Assembly: GCF_005144745.1 (NCBI RefSeq) | Contig: NZ_SWKK01000024.1 | Span: forward strand, 1 to 59,961 | Length of the DNA: 59,961 bases | Origin: Flavobacterium sp. ASW18X | Lineage (GTDB): Bacteria > Bacteroidota > Bacteroidia > Flavobacteriales > Flavobacteriaceae | Direction of reading: 5' to 3' | Part shown: in pieces, positions 9,453 to 16,999 of the stretch | Position numbering within the stretch: the stretch's first letter is position 1 | Layout: each line of letters starts with the position of its first letter | The notes under the pieces: generated by a model | Databases searched by the model: none | Seen by the model: only the letters and a program-made list of their open reading frames with translations | What the model was told of the DNA's origin: nothing | Made by a program: the position numbers and the translations under genes

Positions 9453-9872
9453 ATGTCAAAAACTCACAATTTATTTATTAGCCATTCTTGGCAGTATTCA
9501 GATGCTTATGCCAAATTATGCGGACTTTTAGATAATCGAGCTTACTTCGATTACAAGAACTTTTCTGTACCTAAAGACGACCCAATACATACAAATGGAA
9601 CAGATAAACAATTATTAGAAGCCATAACTAATAAAATGAGACTTAGTCACGTAATTTTGATTATGGCTGGAAAATATTCCACTTATAGTAAATGGATTAA
9701 TAAAGAAATAGTTGTTGCTAATGAAGGATTTATAAACCCAAAACCGATTATTGGAATTAAACCTTGGGGAAGTACTGTGGTATCAAGTGTGGTAAAAAAC
9801 AATGCAGTAGAAATGGTTAATTGGAATACAGAATCCATTGTAGATGCTATAAGAAGACATTCAAACGCATAA
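9453..9872 (+). CDS. TIR-like (ThsB/DUF1863-type) protein, candidate Thoeris sensor 2
   Basis: 139 aa. It starts directly with the TIR signature HNLFISHSW and a YSDAY helix; then AYFDYKNFSVPKDDPI, a strand SHVILIMAGKYS, and SKWINKEIVVAN with Glu85 as the probable catalytic Glu, followed by KPIIGIKPWG. This layout is classic for ThsB. It is clearly diverged from the gene upstream, so this is not a recent duplication. Two sensors feeding one effector would let the system detect different phage cues. It ends 4 bp before the protease start. Confidence 0.88.
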   Translation: MSKTHNLFISHSWQYSDAYAKLCGLLDNRAYFDYKNFSVPKDDPIHTNGTDKQLLEAITNKMRLSHVILIMAGKYSTYSKWINKEIVVANEGFINPKPIIGIKPWGSTVVSSVVKNNAVEMVNWNTESIVDAIRRHSNA

Positions 9873-9876
9873 AATT

Positions 9877-10830
9877 ATGAGAAAAGCACTAATTGTAGGT
9901 ATAGATTATTATTCAAACGTCTCAGAACTTTATGGATGTGTAACTGATGCTTATTCCATAAAAACTGTGTTAGATAGACATAGTGATGGGACTATAAATT
10001 TTGGAACCAAACTTGAAGTAGCGACAAATGAGAAATCTGCAATTACTAGAAAAGAGCTTAAAGAATTATGTATTGAGTTATTTAATGATGATTCAGACGT
10101 AGCATTATTTTATTTTTCTGGACATGGTTATGTAGAAAATACTGGAGGATATTTAATTACAAGTGAGTGTTCAGACGGAGATGATGGTTTTCCAATGACT
10201 GAACTTTTACAAATAGCGAATGATTCAAAAGCAAGAAATAAAGTCATTATTCTTGATTGCTGTCATTCAGGTTTTGTAGGTAAATCAACTGGAGCGGACA
10301 CGAACGCATCTTTGAGTGAAGGAATGACAATTCTAACTGCATCAAGTGAAAGTCAATACGCTATTGAAGAAAATGGTTCGGGTGTATTTACAAGTCTTTT
10401 AGTTGACGCTTTAAGTGGTGGAGCATCAAATTTAGTTGGAGAAATTACACCTGGTAGTGTATATGCACATATTGACCAATCATTAGGTCCTTGGGAACAA
10501 CGACCTATTTTCAAAACTAATGTTAGAAGTTTTACAAGTCTTAGAAAAGTTCAACCACCAATTTCATTATCTGACTTAAAACAAATCACAGAATTATTCC
10601 CAAACAAAGAAGATATTTTCAAGCTTGACCCAACTTTTGAACCTGAATTTGAAGGACATATTGAAGAAAATACAGAGAAATTTGCAATACTTCAGAAATA
10701 CAATCGAATAAACTTAGTTATTCCTGTGGACGAAGAGCATATGTATTTTGCTGCAATGAATTCGAAAGGTTGTAAAATGACAATATTAGGGGAACACTAT
10801 TGGAACTTAATAAAGAAAGACAGGTTATAA
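9877..10830 (+). CDS. Caspase-like (peptidase C14) protease, candidate type IV Thoeris effector
   Basis: 317 aa. The N-terminal 210 residues form a caspase/metacaspase p20-like domain: RKALIVGIDYY, catalytic His83 in FYFSGHGY, and catalytic Cys129 in ILDCCHSG. A GMTILTASSESQYAIEEN strand and GVFTSLLVDAL helix follow, as in bacterial C14 proteases. The C-terminal 100 residues are unrecognised and could form the ligand-binding or regulatory part. In type IV Thoeris a TIR product (N7-cADPR) activates such a protease, which then degrades cell proteins and stops phage growth. Both catalytic residues are present. Operon position behind two TIR genes supports the assignment. Confidence 0.88.
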   Translation: MRKALIVGIDYYSNVSELYGCVTDAYSIKTVLDRHSDGTINFGTKLEVATNEKSAITRKELKELCIELFNDDSDVALFYFSGHGYVENTGGYLITSECSDGDDGFPMTELLQIANDSKARNKVIILDCCHSGFVGKSTGADTNASLSEGMTILTASSESQYAIEENGSGVFTSLLVDALSGGASNLVGEITPGSVYAHIDQSLGPWEQRPIFKTNVRSFTSLRKVQPPISLSDLKQITELFPNKEDIFKLDPTFEPEFEGHIEENTEKFAILQKYNRINLVIPVDEEHMYFAAMNSKGCKMTILGEHYWNLIKKDRL

Positions 10831-10834
10831 AAAC

Positions 10835-10844
10835 GCACCACAAC
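10835..10844. repeat. Right inverted repeat flanking the TIR-caspase block
   Basis: GCACCACAAC, exact reverse complement of 8987-8996, four bases after the protease stop codon. It marks the right edge of the putative defence cassette. Confidence 0.5.
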
Positions 10845-10962
10845 AATGGCTCCTATGAAAAGCCATAGTCCAGTGTCTTAAAGATAGTTAATATGTAATT
10901 TTATCTTAAACCACTTTTTTCTTTTTAGTATATTAGAAAGTTTAAAAAAAGGATTTTCTGCC

Positions 10963-10998
10963 AATTCTCACTTATTACGGACACAACCTCACTAATGA
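10963..10998. repeat. 36-bp repeat, copy 1
   Basis: A 36-bp sequence beginning AATTCTCACTTATTACGGAC is found again without mismatch at 44356-44391 in the same orientation. It contains two internal CTCACT hexamers. Together the copies bracket the replication/partition/conjugation backbone (about 33 kb). Degenerate units of the same motif occur at 44241-44294. Confidence 0.85.
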
Positions 10999-11016
10999 AA
11001 ATCCCATATTAATGCA

Positions 11017-11478
11017 TTAGCTATCAATTTCATGAACCCGATTTCTATGGCGTTGATCCAAGATGTTTTGTCTTAGGATACCTATGAAATCATTTTTTCT
11101 TACGCCTTTAAGTGTGGTGTATCTGGAGAACTTTTGAGAGGTAATCAATTCAACATTCATTACTCCAATAAGACGTAAAAAGAATGGTCTGGATTCTCTA
11201 ATATCTTTTATTCTGAATAATTCGATTGTTTTCCTTTCTCTGGAAAATACGCCTTTAGTAATGGTTATATAATCTTCGTTGAAATCAAACCTTACCATAT
11301 AAACTTTAAGAATAAAATATAGGTTAAAAAGGCAAACAAATGCAAAGGGAAATAGTATCGGTATTTTGGCTACAGATGCTATCCTAAATAAAAAGCCCAT
11401 TAAAAAGAAGGACCCTATATAGATGGGTATACATTTTATAAATGCATAAAGAAAGCTTGGTCGTGCTGAAAAAGACAT
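11017..11478 (-). CDS. Membrane protein with bacterial PH-like (bPH2/DUF304) domain
   Basis: 153 aa. Two N-terminal transmembrane helices (about residues 13-35 and 40-60) are followed by a soluble domain with DFNEDYITITKGVFSRERKTIELFRIKDI, the pattern of bacterial PH domains (DUF304/bPH2). Its role is unknown; such proteins are often membrane-stress or accessory factors. It is on the opposite strand to its neighbours and forms its own transcription unit. Confidence 0.65.
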   Translation of the reverse strand: MSFSARPSFLYAFIKCIPIYIGSFFLMGFLFRIASVAKIPILFPFAFVCLFNLYFILKVYMVRFDFNEDYITITKGVFSRERKTIELFRIKDIRESRPFFLRLIGVMNVELITSQKFSRYTTLKGVRKNDFIGILRQNILDQRHRNRVHEIDS

Positions 11479-11622
11479 TGGTGATATTCTTACGATTGTT
11501 GGTAGACAATTTAATAATTTATTTCATCCTAAATAATAGTTTTAATGAGATACTATGGAGTAAGTAAAAAAGGTATTTCTATCTAAGAATTATTATTTTT
11601 ATTCGAAACAGAGAGTTTTCTT

Positions 11623-11892
11623 ATGGCCAATATTTATAATAACGATAAAGACTTTTTAATCATTAAAATGTCTCGGGAAGAGTTCCTATCCATAGGAGGG
11701 CTTTCACGATGTGATGGATGTAATACTCCAATGGACGGAGGTTACTATATAGCCGTGCTCAACTATGCCTATTGTGAAAAGGATTTCCATTCATGGTATC
11801 AAAGGGCAGAGAGGTTTCCAGAGGATGCTTCTTTTGAAAGAAGAAATTTCAACCGTATGTGCCAAATAATGAACATACACTCCTTAAATTGA
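11623..11892 (+). CDS. Small protein with zinc-finger-like CxxC...CxxxH motif
   Basis: 89 aa. The centre reads SRCDGCNTPMDGGYYIAVLN and then YCEKDFHSWY: a C-x2-C pair and a second Cys/His cluster (C-x3-H) about 20 residues on, resembling a LIM/treble-clef zinc module. The N-terminus (DKDFLIIKMSREEFLSIGG) is beta-alpha-like. The family has no name I can give with confidence. Alone between two divergent units. Confidence 0.65.
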   Translation: MANIYNNDKDFLIIKMSREEFLSIGGLSRCDGCNTPMDGGYYIAVLNYAYCEKDFHSWYQRAERFPEDASFERRNFNRMCQIMNIHSLN

Positions 11893-12093
11893 TTCCCACC
11901 CTTTGTTCAATAGGTAGTTACGCCCCATTATAGCATTTTATACACTTCCATTCTCCCGATGGAAGGAAAATCCTATAACGGATCCAGGCGTAAAAGTCTG
12001 CTGGTAAGATTTGGGATAGAAAGGAACGTTGCACTAAGCCTTATTAATATTGTGAATTGCTTTCAGTAGTTGTTTTTTATTCGTATATTGAAG

Positions 12094-12124
12094 TGTTCAA
12101 ATAAGTTATTTTATACATACAATT
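12094..12124 (+). promoter_or_regulatory. Leader shared with the gene at 13017
   Basis: TGTTCAAATAAGT at 12094-12106 followed by an AT-rich spacer and ATACAAYTATGG at the start codon. The same layout, with nearly the same spacing (31 versus 30 bases to ATG), is found at 12987-13016 before the next gene. Conservation of both ends suggests a common regulatory or translation-initiation element. Confidence 0.55.
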
Positions 12125-12946
12125 ATGGAAGAATTAATTAAGCAAAATCAAAATGTTAACGGTGGTGGTTTGGCCATATCTATCACTGGGAGATTTGAAA
12201 GTAATCGAAATGCTCTAGCTAGATATGATGTAGATAAACGTACTGCAGGTGAAGTCGCTAAATCTTTAAGAAAAGCAGGTTACTCCATTTACGCAAAAGA
12301 AGTTAAACAAGTCTGTGAAGAATGGCACCATGCAGGAGCTTTGCCGAAAGAATTTGGGAGAAGAATGGCAAAAACCTACTACACCCGAAAAACAGATAAC
12401 ACAGTTTTATCAGAACTTAAAGCATTACAAGAAAAATGCGAGAAAGAACATATTGAGAGAGAATTGAGTCCAACGGTATTCACACTCTCCTGGTCATGGT
12501 CAAAAGACGGAAAGAGATGGGCTAAAGAAGCTATTTTTGAAACCCAAAAAAAAGTAGATGTAAGTGATAAAACTAGCATCATTTCTCAAGAACAATATAA
12601 TGAGTTTAAGCACAATCAAGGCATGTTATTTTACGGTTGGGAGGAACCATCTTTAGATAAAATGAAATCCTTATCATGTTTAAAAAAAGAAAGAGAAGAA
12701 CAAAAACGTTTGAATCGTAACGCTAAAAGAAGATTGACTTATGCAGCTAAAAAACAACAATTAAAACAAGAAGAACAAAGGAATAAAATTAATGTACTGG
12801 TAAATGAGGGTGTTGATAATGAAGATAACTTATTGCTGCAATTCTTCACTAATGAATTACATCCTGCGCCCAAGCAGATATTTGATATAAAAGAGAGATT
12901 AGGGATATCTTGGAATCAATTACGTAAACAATATAAAAAAGAATAA
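12125..12946 (+). CDS. Hypothetical plasmid protein with long basic coiled-coil region
   Basis: 273 aa, not recognised. The N-terminal 70 residues (RYDVDKRTAGEVAKSLRKAGYSIYAKEV) could be a small DNA-binding helical domain. Residues about 185-225 are a highly charged helix rich in KEREEQKRLNRNAKRR. The C-terminus (LGISWNQLRKQYKKE) has HTH character. Charge pattern suggests nucleic-acid binding. It shares its leader with the next gene, so the two are probably co-regulated, although a terminator lies between them. Confidence 0.7.
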   Translation: MEELIKQNQNVNGGGLAISITGRFESNRNALARYDVDKRTAGEVAKSLRKAGYSIYAKEVKQVCEEWHHAGALPKEFGRRMAKTYYTRKTDNTVLSELKALQEKCEKEHIERELSPTVFTLSWSWSKDGKRWAKEAIFETQKKVDVSDKTSIISQEQYNEFKHNQGMLFYGWEEPSLDKMKSLSCLKKEREEQKRLNRNAKRRLTYAAKKQQLKQEEQRNKINVLVNEGVDNEDNLLLQFFTNELHPAPKQIFDIKERLGISWNQLRKQYKKE

Positions 12947-12956
12947 CTTACAAAGA

Positions 12957-12983
12957 GAGGCTGTCAATAGCATTGGCAGCCTC
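12957..12983 (+). terminator. Hairpin terminator after the 12125 gene
   Basis: GAGGCTG at 12957-12963 pairs with CAGCCTC at 12977-12983, and the stem continues inward through CAAT/ATTG around one mismatch. It lies 10 bp after the stop codon. The following T-tract is weak. Confidence 0.65.
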
Positions 12984-12986
12984 ATT

Positions 12987-13016
12987 TGTTCAAATAAGTC
13001 GTATTATCATACAACT
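12987..13016 (+). promoter_or_regulatory. Leader shared with the gene at 12125
   Basis: Second copy of TGTTCAAATAAGT (12987-12999) with ATACAACTATGG at the start codon; see 12094-12124. Confidence 0.55.
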
Positions 13017-13391
13017 ATGGTGCAAAATAAAAAAAATAGTGGAAAGCTTGGTTCCATACCAAATACAAGTATAGAATATAAGGAACCAATTTCTTTAGAT
13101 GATTTAATGTATGTTTTTAGCGGAAAGAATACTATAGAAGCGCTCTACGGTAAGCTAAGATTAGTTTACGATAGAAGCCTACATCAAAAGAACGATTTAA
13201 GCTATACGGAATGGTCAAAAAAAGTGAAGTTATCTACTAGACTTATGCCAGCAATGAAAAAGTTTGGTTATTGTAATGAAGATTCTGAATGGCAATTACC
13301 AAATCCACCCAGAAAGGGGGATGCAATAATATTGCAACTAGCAATACGTAAAAGCGAAAGATTAGCTAAAGAGAAATCAAAAGATAAATAA
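13017..13391 (+). CDS. Hypothetical protein
   Basis: 124 aa, not recognised. It is basic and mostly helical, with SLDDLMYVFSGKNTIEALYGKLRLVYDRSL in the middle and a charged tail (KSERLAKEKSKDK). The next gene starts 3 bp after its stop, so the two form an operon. Confidence 0.6.
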   Translation: MVQNKKNSGKLGSIPNTSIEYKEPISLDDLMYVFSGKNTIEALYGKLRLVYDRSLHQKNDLSYTEWSKKVKLSTRLMPAMKKFGYCNEDSEWQLPNPPRKGDAIILQLAIRKSERLAKEKSKDK

Positions 13392-13394
13392 AGG

Positions 13395-13712
13395 ATGACC
13401 ATGGAAGAATTTGACCTACCCGAATTTATTTTCGGGGAGTTTCCGATAAAGGACGGAGGATTCAACGACGAGCGACAATTTATATTCCACAAAGGAGTTT
13501 CCCTTATCGAAATAATAGCGTTCGATGAATTTATACACGTAATCGATAGCTCTAAAATATCCAAACAATATTCGTATTTTGGAGAAGATTTTTCATTAAC
13601 ATACCATACCAATAATACAGAACATCTTGGATTGAACCCTATGGAGGTTTTGGACAAGGCTTGGGAGTTCTATAGAGATTACCTTATATGGGAAGATACA
13701 AATGAACATTAA
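13395..13712 (+). CDS. Hypothetical small acidic protein
   Basis: 105 aa, acidic, no signal peptide or membrane segment. It begins MTMEEFDLPEFIFGEFP; an ATG at 13401 is an alternative start. It is rich in aromatic residues (FIHVIDSSKISKQYSYFGEDFSLTYH). Translationally close to the gene at 13017. Family unknown. Confidence 0.6.
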   Translation: MTMEEFDLPEFIFGEFPIKDGGFNDERQFIFHKGVSLIEIIAFDEFIHVIDSSKISKQYSYFGEDFSLTYHTNNTEHLGLNPMEVLDKAWEFYRDYLIWEDTNEH

Positions 13713-13848
13713 AGTATTTGTATTGTTAACATTTTACTACGAGTAAGATTCGAATAGCTACCTATCCCCCATCCATGTAGCCATCGGTTTATAAGCACAC
13801 ATCCATGGATGACCTATCTGTTAAACTACTATACGAATACCTTTTTAA

Positions 13849-13882
13849 TATTTTTTACATTTTTAGTATTTTTTACATTTTT
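13849..13882. repeat. Tandem TATTTTTTACATTTTT repeats upstream of ssb
   Basis: Two exact 16-bp copies at 13849-13864 and 13867-13882, 18 bp apart, in the AT-rich 232-bp gap before ssb. A related ACATTTTTTAC word recurs upstream of parA at about 14428. They could be binding sites for the small ParA partner or for an autoregulating protein. Confidence 0.55.
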
Positions 13883-13944
13883 TACCTTGTTTTATTGTCT
13901 TTTTATTACTATATTGTATTAGTAATCAATTAATTATATTTATT

Positions 13945-14280
13945 ATGTCAAGTATTAAAAACAAGGTACAATTAATAGGTAACCTAGGTGGTGACCCTGA
14001 AATTGTTAACATGGAGGGCGGTTCTAAACTGGCCAAGTTTACCATTGCTACCAATGAGAAATGGAAAGACGCCAACGGTGAAAAACAAGAGGAAACACAG
14101 TGGCACAATATTGTGGCCTGGGGAAAGACTGCAGAGATAGTAGAGAATTATCTAGTCAAAGGAAAGGAAGTTGCTATCGAAGGTAAACTTACACACCGAA
14201 GTTATGAGAATGATAAGGGTGAAAAAAGGTATGTAACCGAGGTGCGAGCCAATGAGATATTAATGTTAGGCAAAGCCTAA
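13945..14280 (+). CDS. ssb: Single-stranded DNA-binding protein, short form
   Basis: 111 aa with the OB fold of bacterial SSB: NKVQLIGNLGGDPEI, KLAKFTIATNEKWKDANGE, ETQWHNIVAWGKTAEIVENY, KGKEVAIEGKLTHRSYENDKG. It stops at the end of the OB fold (RANEILMLGKA) and lacks the Gln/Gly linker and acidic tip that recruit repair proteins. Plasmid SSBs coat incoming or replicating single strands and can dampen the SOS response. The tail-less form is common in Bacteroidetes mobile elements. Confidence 0.93.
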   Translation: MSSIKNKVQLIGNLGGDPEIVNMEGGSKLAKFTIATNEKWKDANGEKQEETQWHNIVAWGKTAEIVENYLVKGKEVAIEGKLTHRSYENDKGEKRYVTEVRANEILMLGKA

Positions 14281-14350
14281 GAAGTATTAAAGAAGCTCTT
14301 CTTTTAAGTAAATACCTTTCTAATGGCTTCTAGACGGGTAGGGACGCCCC

Positions 14351-14395
14351 CGGTCCAACTCAATTAATCATACTTTTATTAGGACCCGTTTTTTT
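14351..14395 (+). terminator. Terminator after ssb
   Basis: CGGTCC at 14351-14356 pairs with GGACCCG at 14382-14388, followed by a run of seven T (14389-14395). The loop is long (about 25 nt), so the strength is uncertain. Confidence 0.5.
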
Positions 14396-14422
14396 GTATT
14401 GAAACAATAAACATGTATATTC

Positions 14423-14459
14423 GTTACACATTTTTTACAAGGTATAAAATGTGTGTAAT
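14423..14459. promoter_or_regulatory. Imperfect palindrome upstream of parA (operator or centromere candidate)
   Basis: TTACACATTTT around 14425 and AAAATGTGTGTAA around 14446 form an imperfect palindrome in the 240-bp gap between ssb and parA. Partition loci usually bind their small partner protein here to repress parA and to act as centromere. Confidence 0.45.
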
Positions 14460-14519
14460 GTTTAAAATATTTATAAGGTAGACAACTTATTAGTTAATAG
14501 GATTATTTAATTATATATC

Positions 14520-15278
14520 ATGCCAATTATATCCCTGATGAACCAAAAAGGTGGGGTGGGAAAAACCACAACTACCATTAACTTGGCAGCCCAGTCGGCA
14601 ATCAAAAACAGAACGTTGATGGTAGATGTCGATAACCAAGCCAATCTTACCAAACAGTTTTTGTCCGAAGAACCGGAAAAGACTGTTGAAGAATTGTTCC
14701 ATGGTAGATATCTTGAACCTATAGAAATTAAAAAGAACCTTTTTTTATTACCCTCCAGTTTGGAGCTCACAGGAATAGAGAATAAAATTGCCGATAAGAT
14801 ATCAAGGGAATTTTTTCTCAAAAAAGCACTCAAAAAGTATCAAGAAGAATTTGACAATATCTTTATAGACTGTCCGCCAAACGTCAATTTGGTGACCATA
14901 AACGCATTAACGGCAAGTGACCACATTATATGTCCTATTATAGCTGATGCCTTTAGTGTGGAAGGTATAGAGGGAATGATAAGCGTTTGTAGTTTATTAA
15001 AAGAACAGGTCAATCCAGACTTGAACATATTAGGTATCGTTGTCACCCAATACGATGAACGTCTTAGTATATCTAAACATATTTTAAAGGACTTGGAAGA
15101 CAGGGGATGGGCCGATGATATCTTCAAGACCAAGGTCCGTGTCAACACGGCCATAAGACAAGGACAATATTATCGTAAGGATATATTCCAATATGACCGT
15201 AAATCTCACGGGGCAATGGACTATGCCAAACTTGGACAAGAAGTAATGAAAAGAATTAATAACTATCAAAAATTATAA
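14520..15278 (+). CDS. parA: ParA family partition ATPase
   Basis: 252 aa. The deviant Walker A is complete at residues 10-17 (KGGVGKTT, with both Lys10 and Lys15), followed by MVDVDNQANLT (A') and FIDCPPN (B). It has no N-terminal HTH, so it is a type Ib-like short ParA, and the next gene, 4 bp downstream, is a small candidate partner protein. ParA forms dynamic gradients on the nucleoid to segregate the plasmid. It is grouped with ssb and the initiator, as in a maintenance module. Confidence 0.93.
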   Translation: MPIISLMNQKGGVGKTTTTINLAAQSAIKNRTLMVDVDNQANLTKQFLSEEPEKTVEELFHGRYLEPIEIKKNLFLLPSSLELTGIENKIADKISREFFLKKALKKYQEEFDNIFIDCPPNVNLVTINALTASDHIICPIIADAFSVEGIEGMISVCSLLKEQVNPDLNILGIVVTQYDERLSISKHILKDLEDRGWADDIFKTKVRVNTAIRQGQYYRKDIFQYDRKSHGAMDYAKLGQEVMKRINNYQKL

Positions 15279-15282
15279 TATC

Positions 15283-15522
15283 ATGGGATTGAACGATATG
15301 CTTACAGATAGCAAACGACCATCTAGCAAACCTAATAAGACCAAGAAACAAAAAGTTGAAAAGTCTTATAAGAGCTATCTTGTTTCTGATGAAACCTCTG
15401 GCCTTATCAAAAAAGTGACCTACACCTTGAAGATACAAGGGAAGAAAAAAACCACTAGCGACGATATCCTGAACGAGGCCATTACATTGATGGCAAAAAA
15501 GTATAAAATAGATGTTGATTAA
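15283..15522 (+). CDS. Small ParA partner, probable ribbon-helix-helix protein
   Basis: 79 aa. The N-terminal half is basic and disordered (KRPSSKPNKTKKQKVEKS). The C-terminal half has a strand KVTYTLKIQGKKKTT followed by helices SDDILNEAITLMAKKY, the layout of ribbon-helix-helix centromere-binding proteins. It directly follows parA, as expected of a type Ib ParB analogue. It also resembles in architecture the protein at 19060, next to the second ParA. Confidence 0.7.
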   Translation: MGLNDMLTDSKRPSSKPNKTKKQKVEKSYKSYLVSDETSGLIKKVTYTLKIQGKKKTTSDDILNEAITLMAKKYKIDVD

Positions 15523-15563
15523 TAAAATGGAAATATTCCTATATTTAGGATTTATTCCATTTT
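15523..15563. promoter_or_regulatory. Strong palindrome between the par genes and the next gene
   Basis: TAAAATGGAA (from about 15524) pairs with TTCCATTTTA (ending at about 15564), with inner TTCCTA/TAGGA pairing, giving a long hairpin that reaches the next start codon. It may end par transcription or act as an operator. Confidence 0.55.
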
Positions 15564-15848
15564 ATGAAAGATAGAGAAATCGTGTTCGAGAACAGAGATT
15601 GGAAAAAAATAAAGGAACTCTTATTGGAGATAGGCAACTACAGGTATGAATCGGCACTGGAGAACATGAAGCTTTCACATCACAGGCCATTGACCATGAA
15701 GTATTTTTTTCTACAAGCAACCGAGCACTGCACCTTTTTATGTATACTTTATCCCTCTGGTTATTCTGCACGACTTATGAAAGTTGATGAATATCGTAAC
15801 TTACCGAAAGATGGTTGGACCAGAAGGGAAATTAAGTATGGGGTTTAA
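15564..15848 (+). CDS. Hypothetical protein between par and rep
   Basis: 94 aa, not recognised, mixed alpha/beta, with a central LTMKYFFLQATEHCTFLCILYPSGYSARLMK segment. Its start codon lies at the base of a palindrome. It could be a copy-number or rep regulator from its position, but nothing in the sequence proves this. Confidence 0.6.
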   Translation: MKDREIVFENRDWKKIKELLLEIGNYRYESALENMKLSHHRPLTMKYFFLQATEHCTFLCILYPSGYSARLMKVDEYRNLPKDGWTRREIKYGV

Positions 15849-15888
15849 ACGTATTTAAAAGGTTTTCAAAGCCAAAATTTAGAACTGT

Positions 15889-16989
15889 ATGAAAATGGAA
15901 AAAAACACTCAAAAAATAACCCGGCATTACACCAGCCGAAAAAAATCGGATATAGTCAATTTTCCGGTTCCATTTAGAAGAAGTGCCTTAAGTGGTGCTG
16001 ATAAAGGCTTGGCGCAACTTCCGGTTTCTTCCTTTCGTATACTGTTTAAAATTTTAAACGATATAAGCTATGACCAGTTCCATCCAAAAAAGCAAAAACA
16101 GCAGCTAAATCTCTTCGAAGAAGATATGCTAACTGAGAATAATACTTTTGCTAGTTTTTCCTTTCCTGCCAAAGAGGTCGACGAACATTTGGATTATAGG
16201 GCTATTGAAAAGGGCCTAGAGTCTCTTGAAAATCTAAGCAAAGGATGGCATGAGTCCATTACCTCCAAAGGTAAAAAGGTAAAATCCCTGGGCGGGGTAA
16301 TAAGTAGTCCCCAACTCTCAGAGGGAAAAGTATCCTTTTTAATGTCTGCTTACTGGATACGCCAACTTATGCAGCTACCACATTATAACAAAGCACTTTT
16401 AAGAACCCCATGGGAACTAAGTAAGGGGAAGCACGTATTATTTTATTTATGGCTCTTAGAGTTACCTGATGAAGGTACTAGGGTTAATTTTCATAATTTT
16501 CAGACCTATTATGACTATAATTATAAGGATGCACAAAGTTTAGCCAAGTTTGCTTTAAAACCCTTAAAAGCTTTGCTTGACAAGGTTTCAAATCGCTCAT
16601 TCAATTACAAAACTTCAGGAGACCTTATATTTTTTACTCCATATTATACAAAAGACGTACAAATAGAATTAAAAGATAAAACTGTAACTAACCAACAGAT
16701 TACTCAAAAGTTACACTATTGGAAGGTCAGACATAAATTAGAAAAAACTCATATCGACACTTTTCGCTCTTTTATAAGTAAGGATAAAGGAAGCTATCAA
16801 TTGTTTGTAAAAGCCTACGATTTTTTCATAAAATCGTGCAAGAAGGAAAAGATTAAAGCCACAACTTATACAGGAAATGATTTTTTAGCCTTGTTTCAAA
16901 ACAATATCGAAGAATATTATAACTCAACGGAATTAGGCAAAGTAATTCCAAATGGATTCCCCAAAGTATATACTGATGAAAAAGTATAA
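15889..16989 (+). CDS. Replication initiation protein (Rep_3/RepB-type)
   Basis: 366 aa, the usual size for a theta initiator. Two winged-helix-like halves are visible: residues about 30-190 (SSFRILFKILNDISY, YRAIEKGLESLENL, WELSKGKHVLFYLWLLEL) and about 190-280 (AQSLAKFALKPLKALLDKV, GDLIFFTPYYTK). An array of twelve iterons starts 10 bp after its stop. An iteron-like sequence also lies within its own first codons (about 15922-15936), which may allow autorepression. Role: binds iterons, opens the AT-rich region and loads the host helicase. Confidence 0.85.
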   Translation: MKMEKNTQKITRHYTSRKKSDIVNFPVPFRRSALSGADKGLAQLPVSSFRILFKILNDISYDQFHPKKQKQQLNLFEEDMLTENNTFASFSFPAKEVDEHLDYRAIEKGLESLENLSKGWHESITSKGKKVKSLGGVISSPQLSEGKVSFLMSAYWIRQLMQLPHYNKALLRTPWELSKGKHVLFYLWLLELPDEGTRVNFHNFQTYYDYNYKDAQSLAKFALKPLKALLDKVSNRSFNYKTSGDLIFFTPYYTKDVQIELKDKTVTNQQITQKLHYWKVRHKLEKTHIDTFRSFISKDKGSYQLFVKAYDFFIKSCKKEKIKATTYTGNDFLALFQNNIEEYYNSTELGKVIPNGFPKVYTDEKV

Positions 16990-16999
16990 TCTAAACTTT

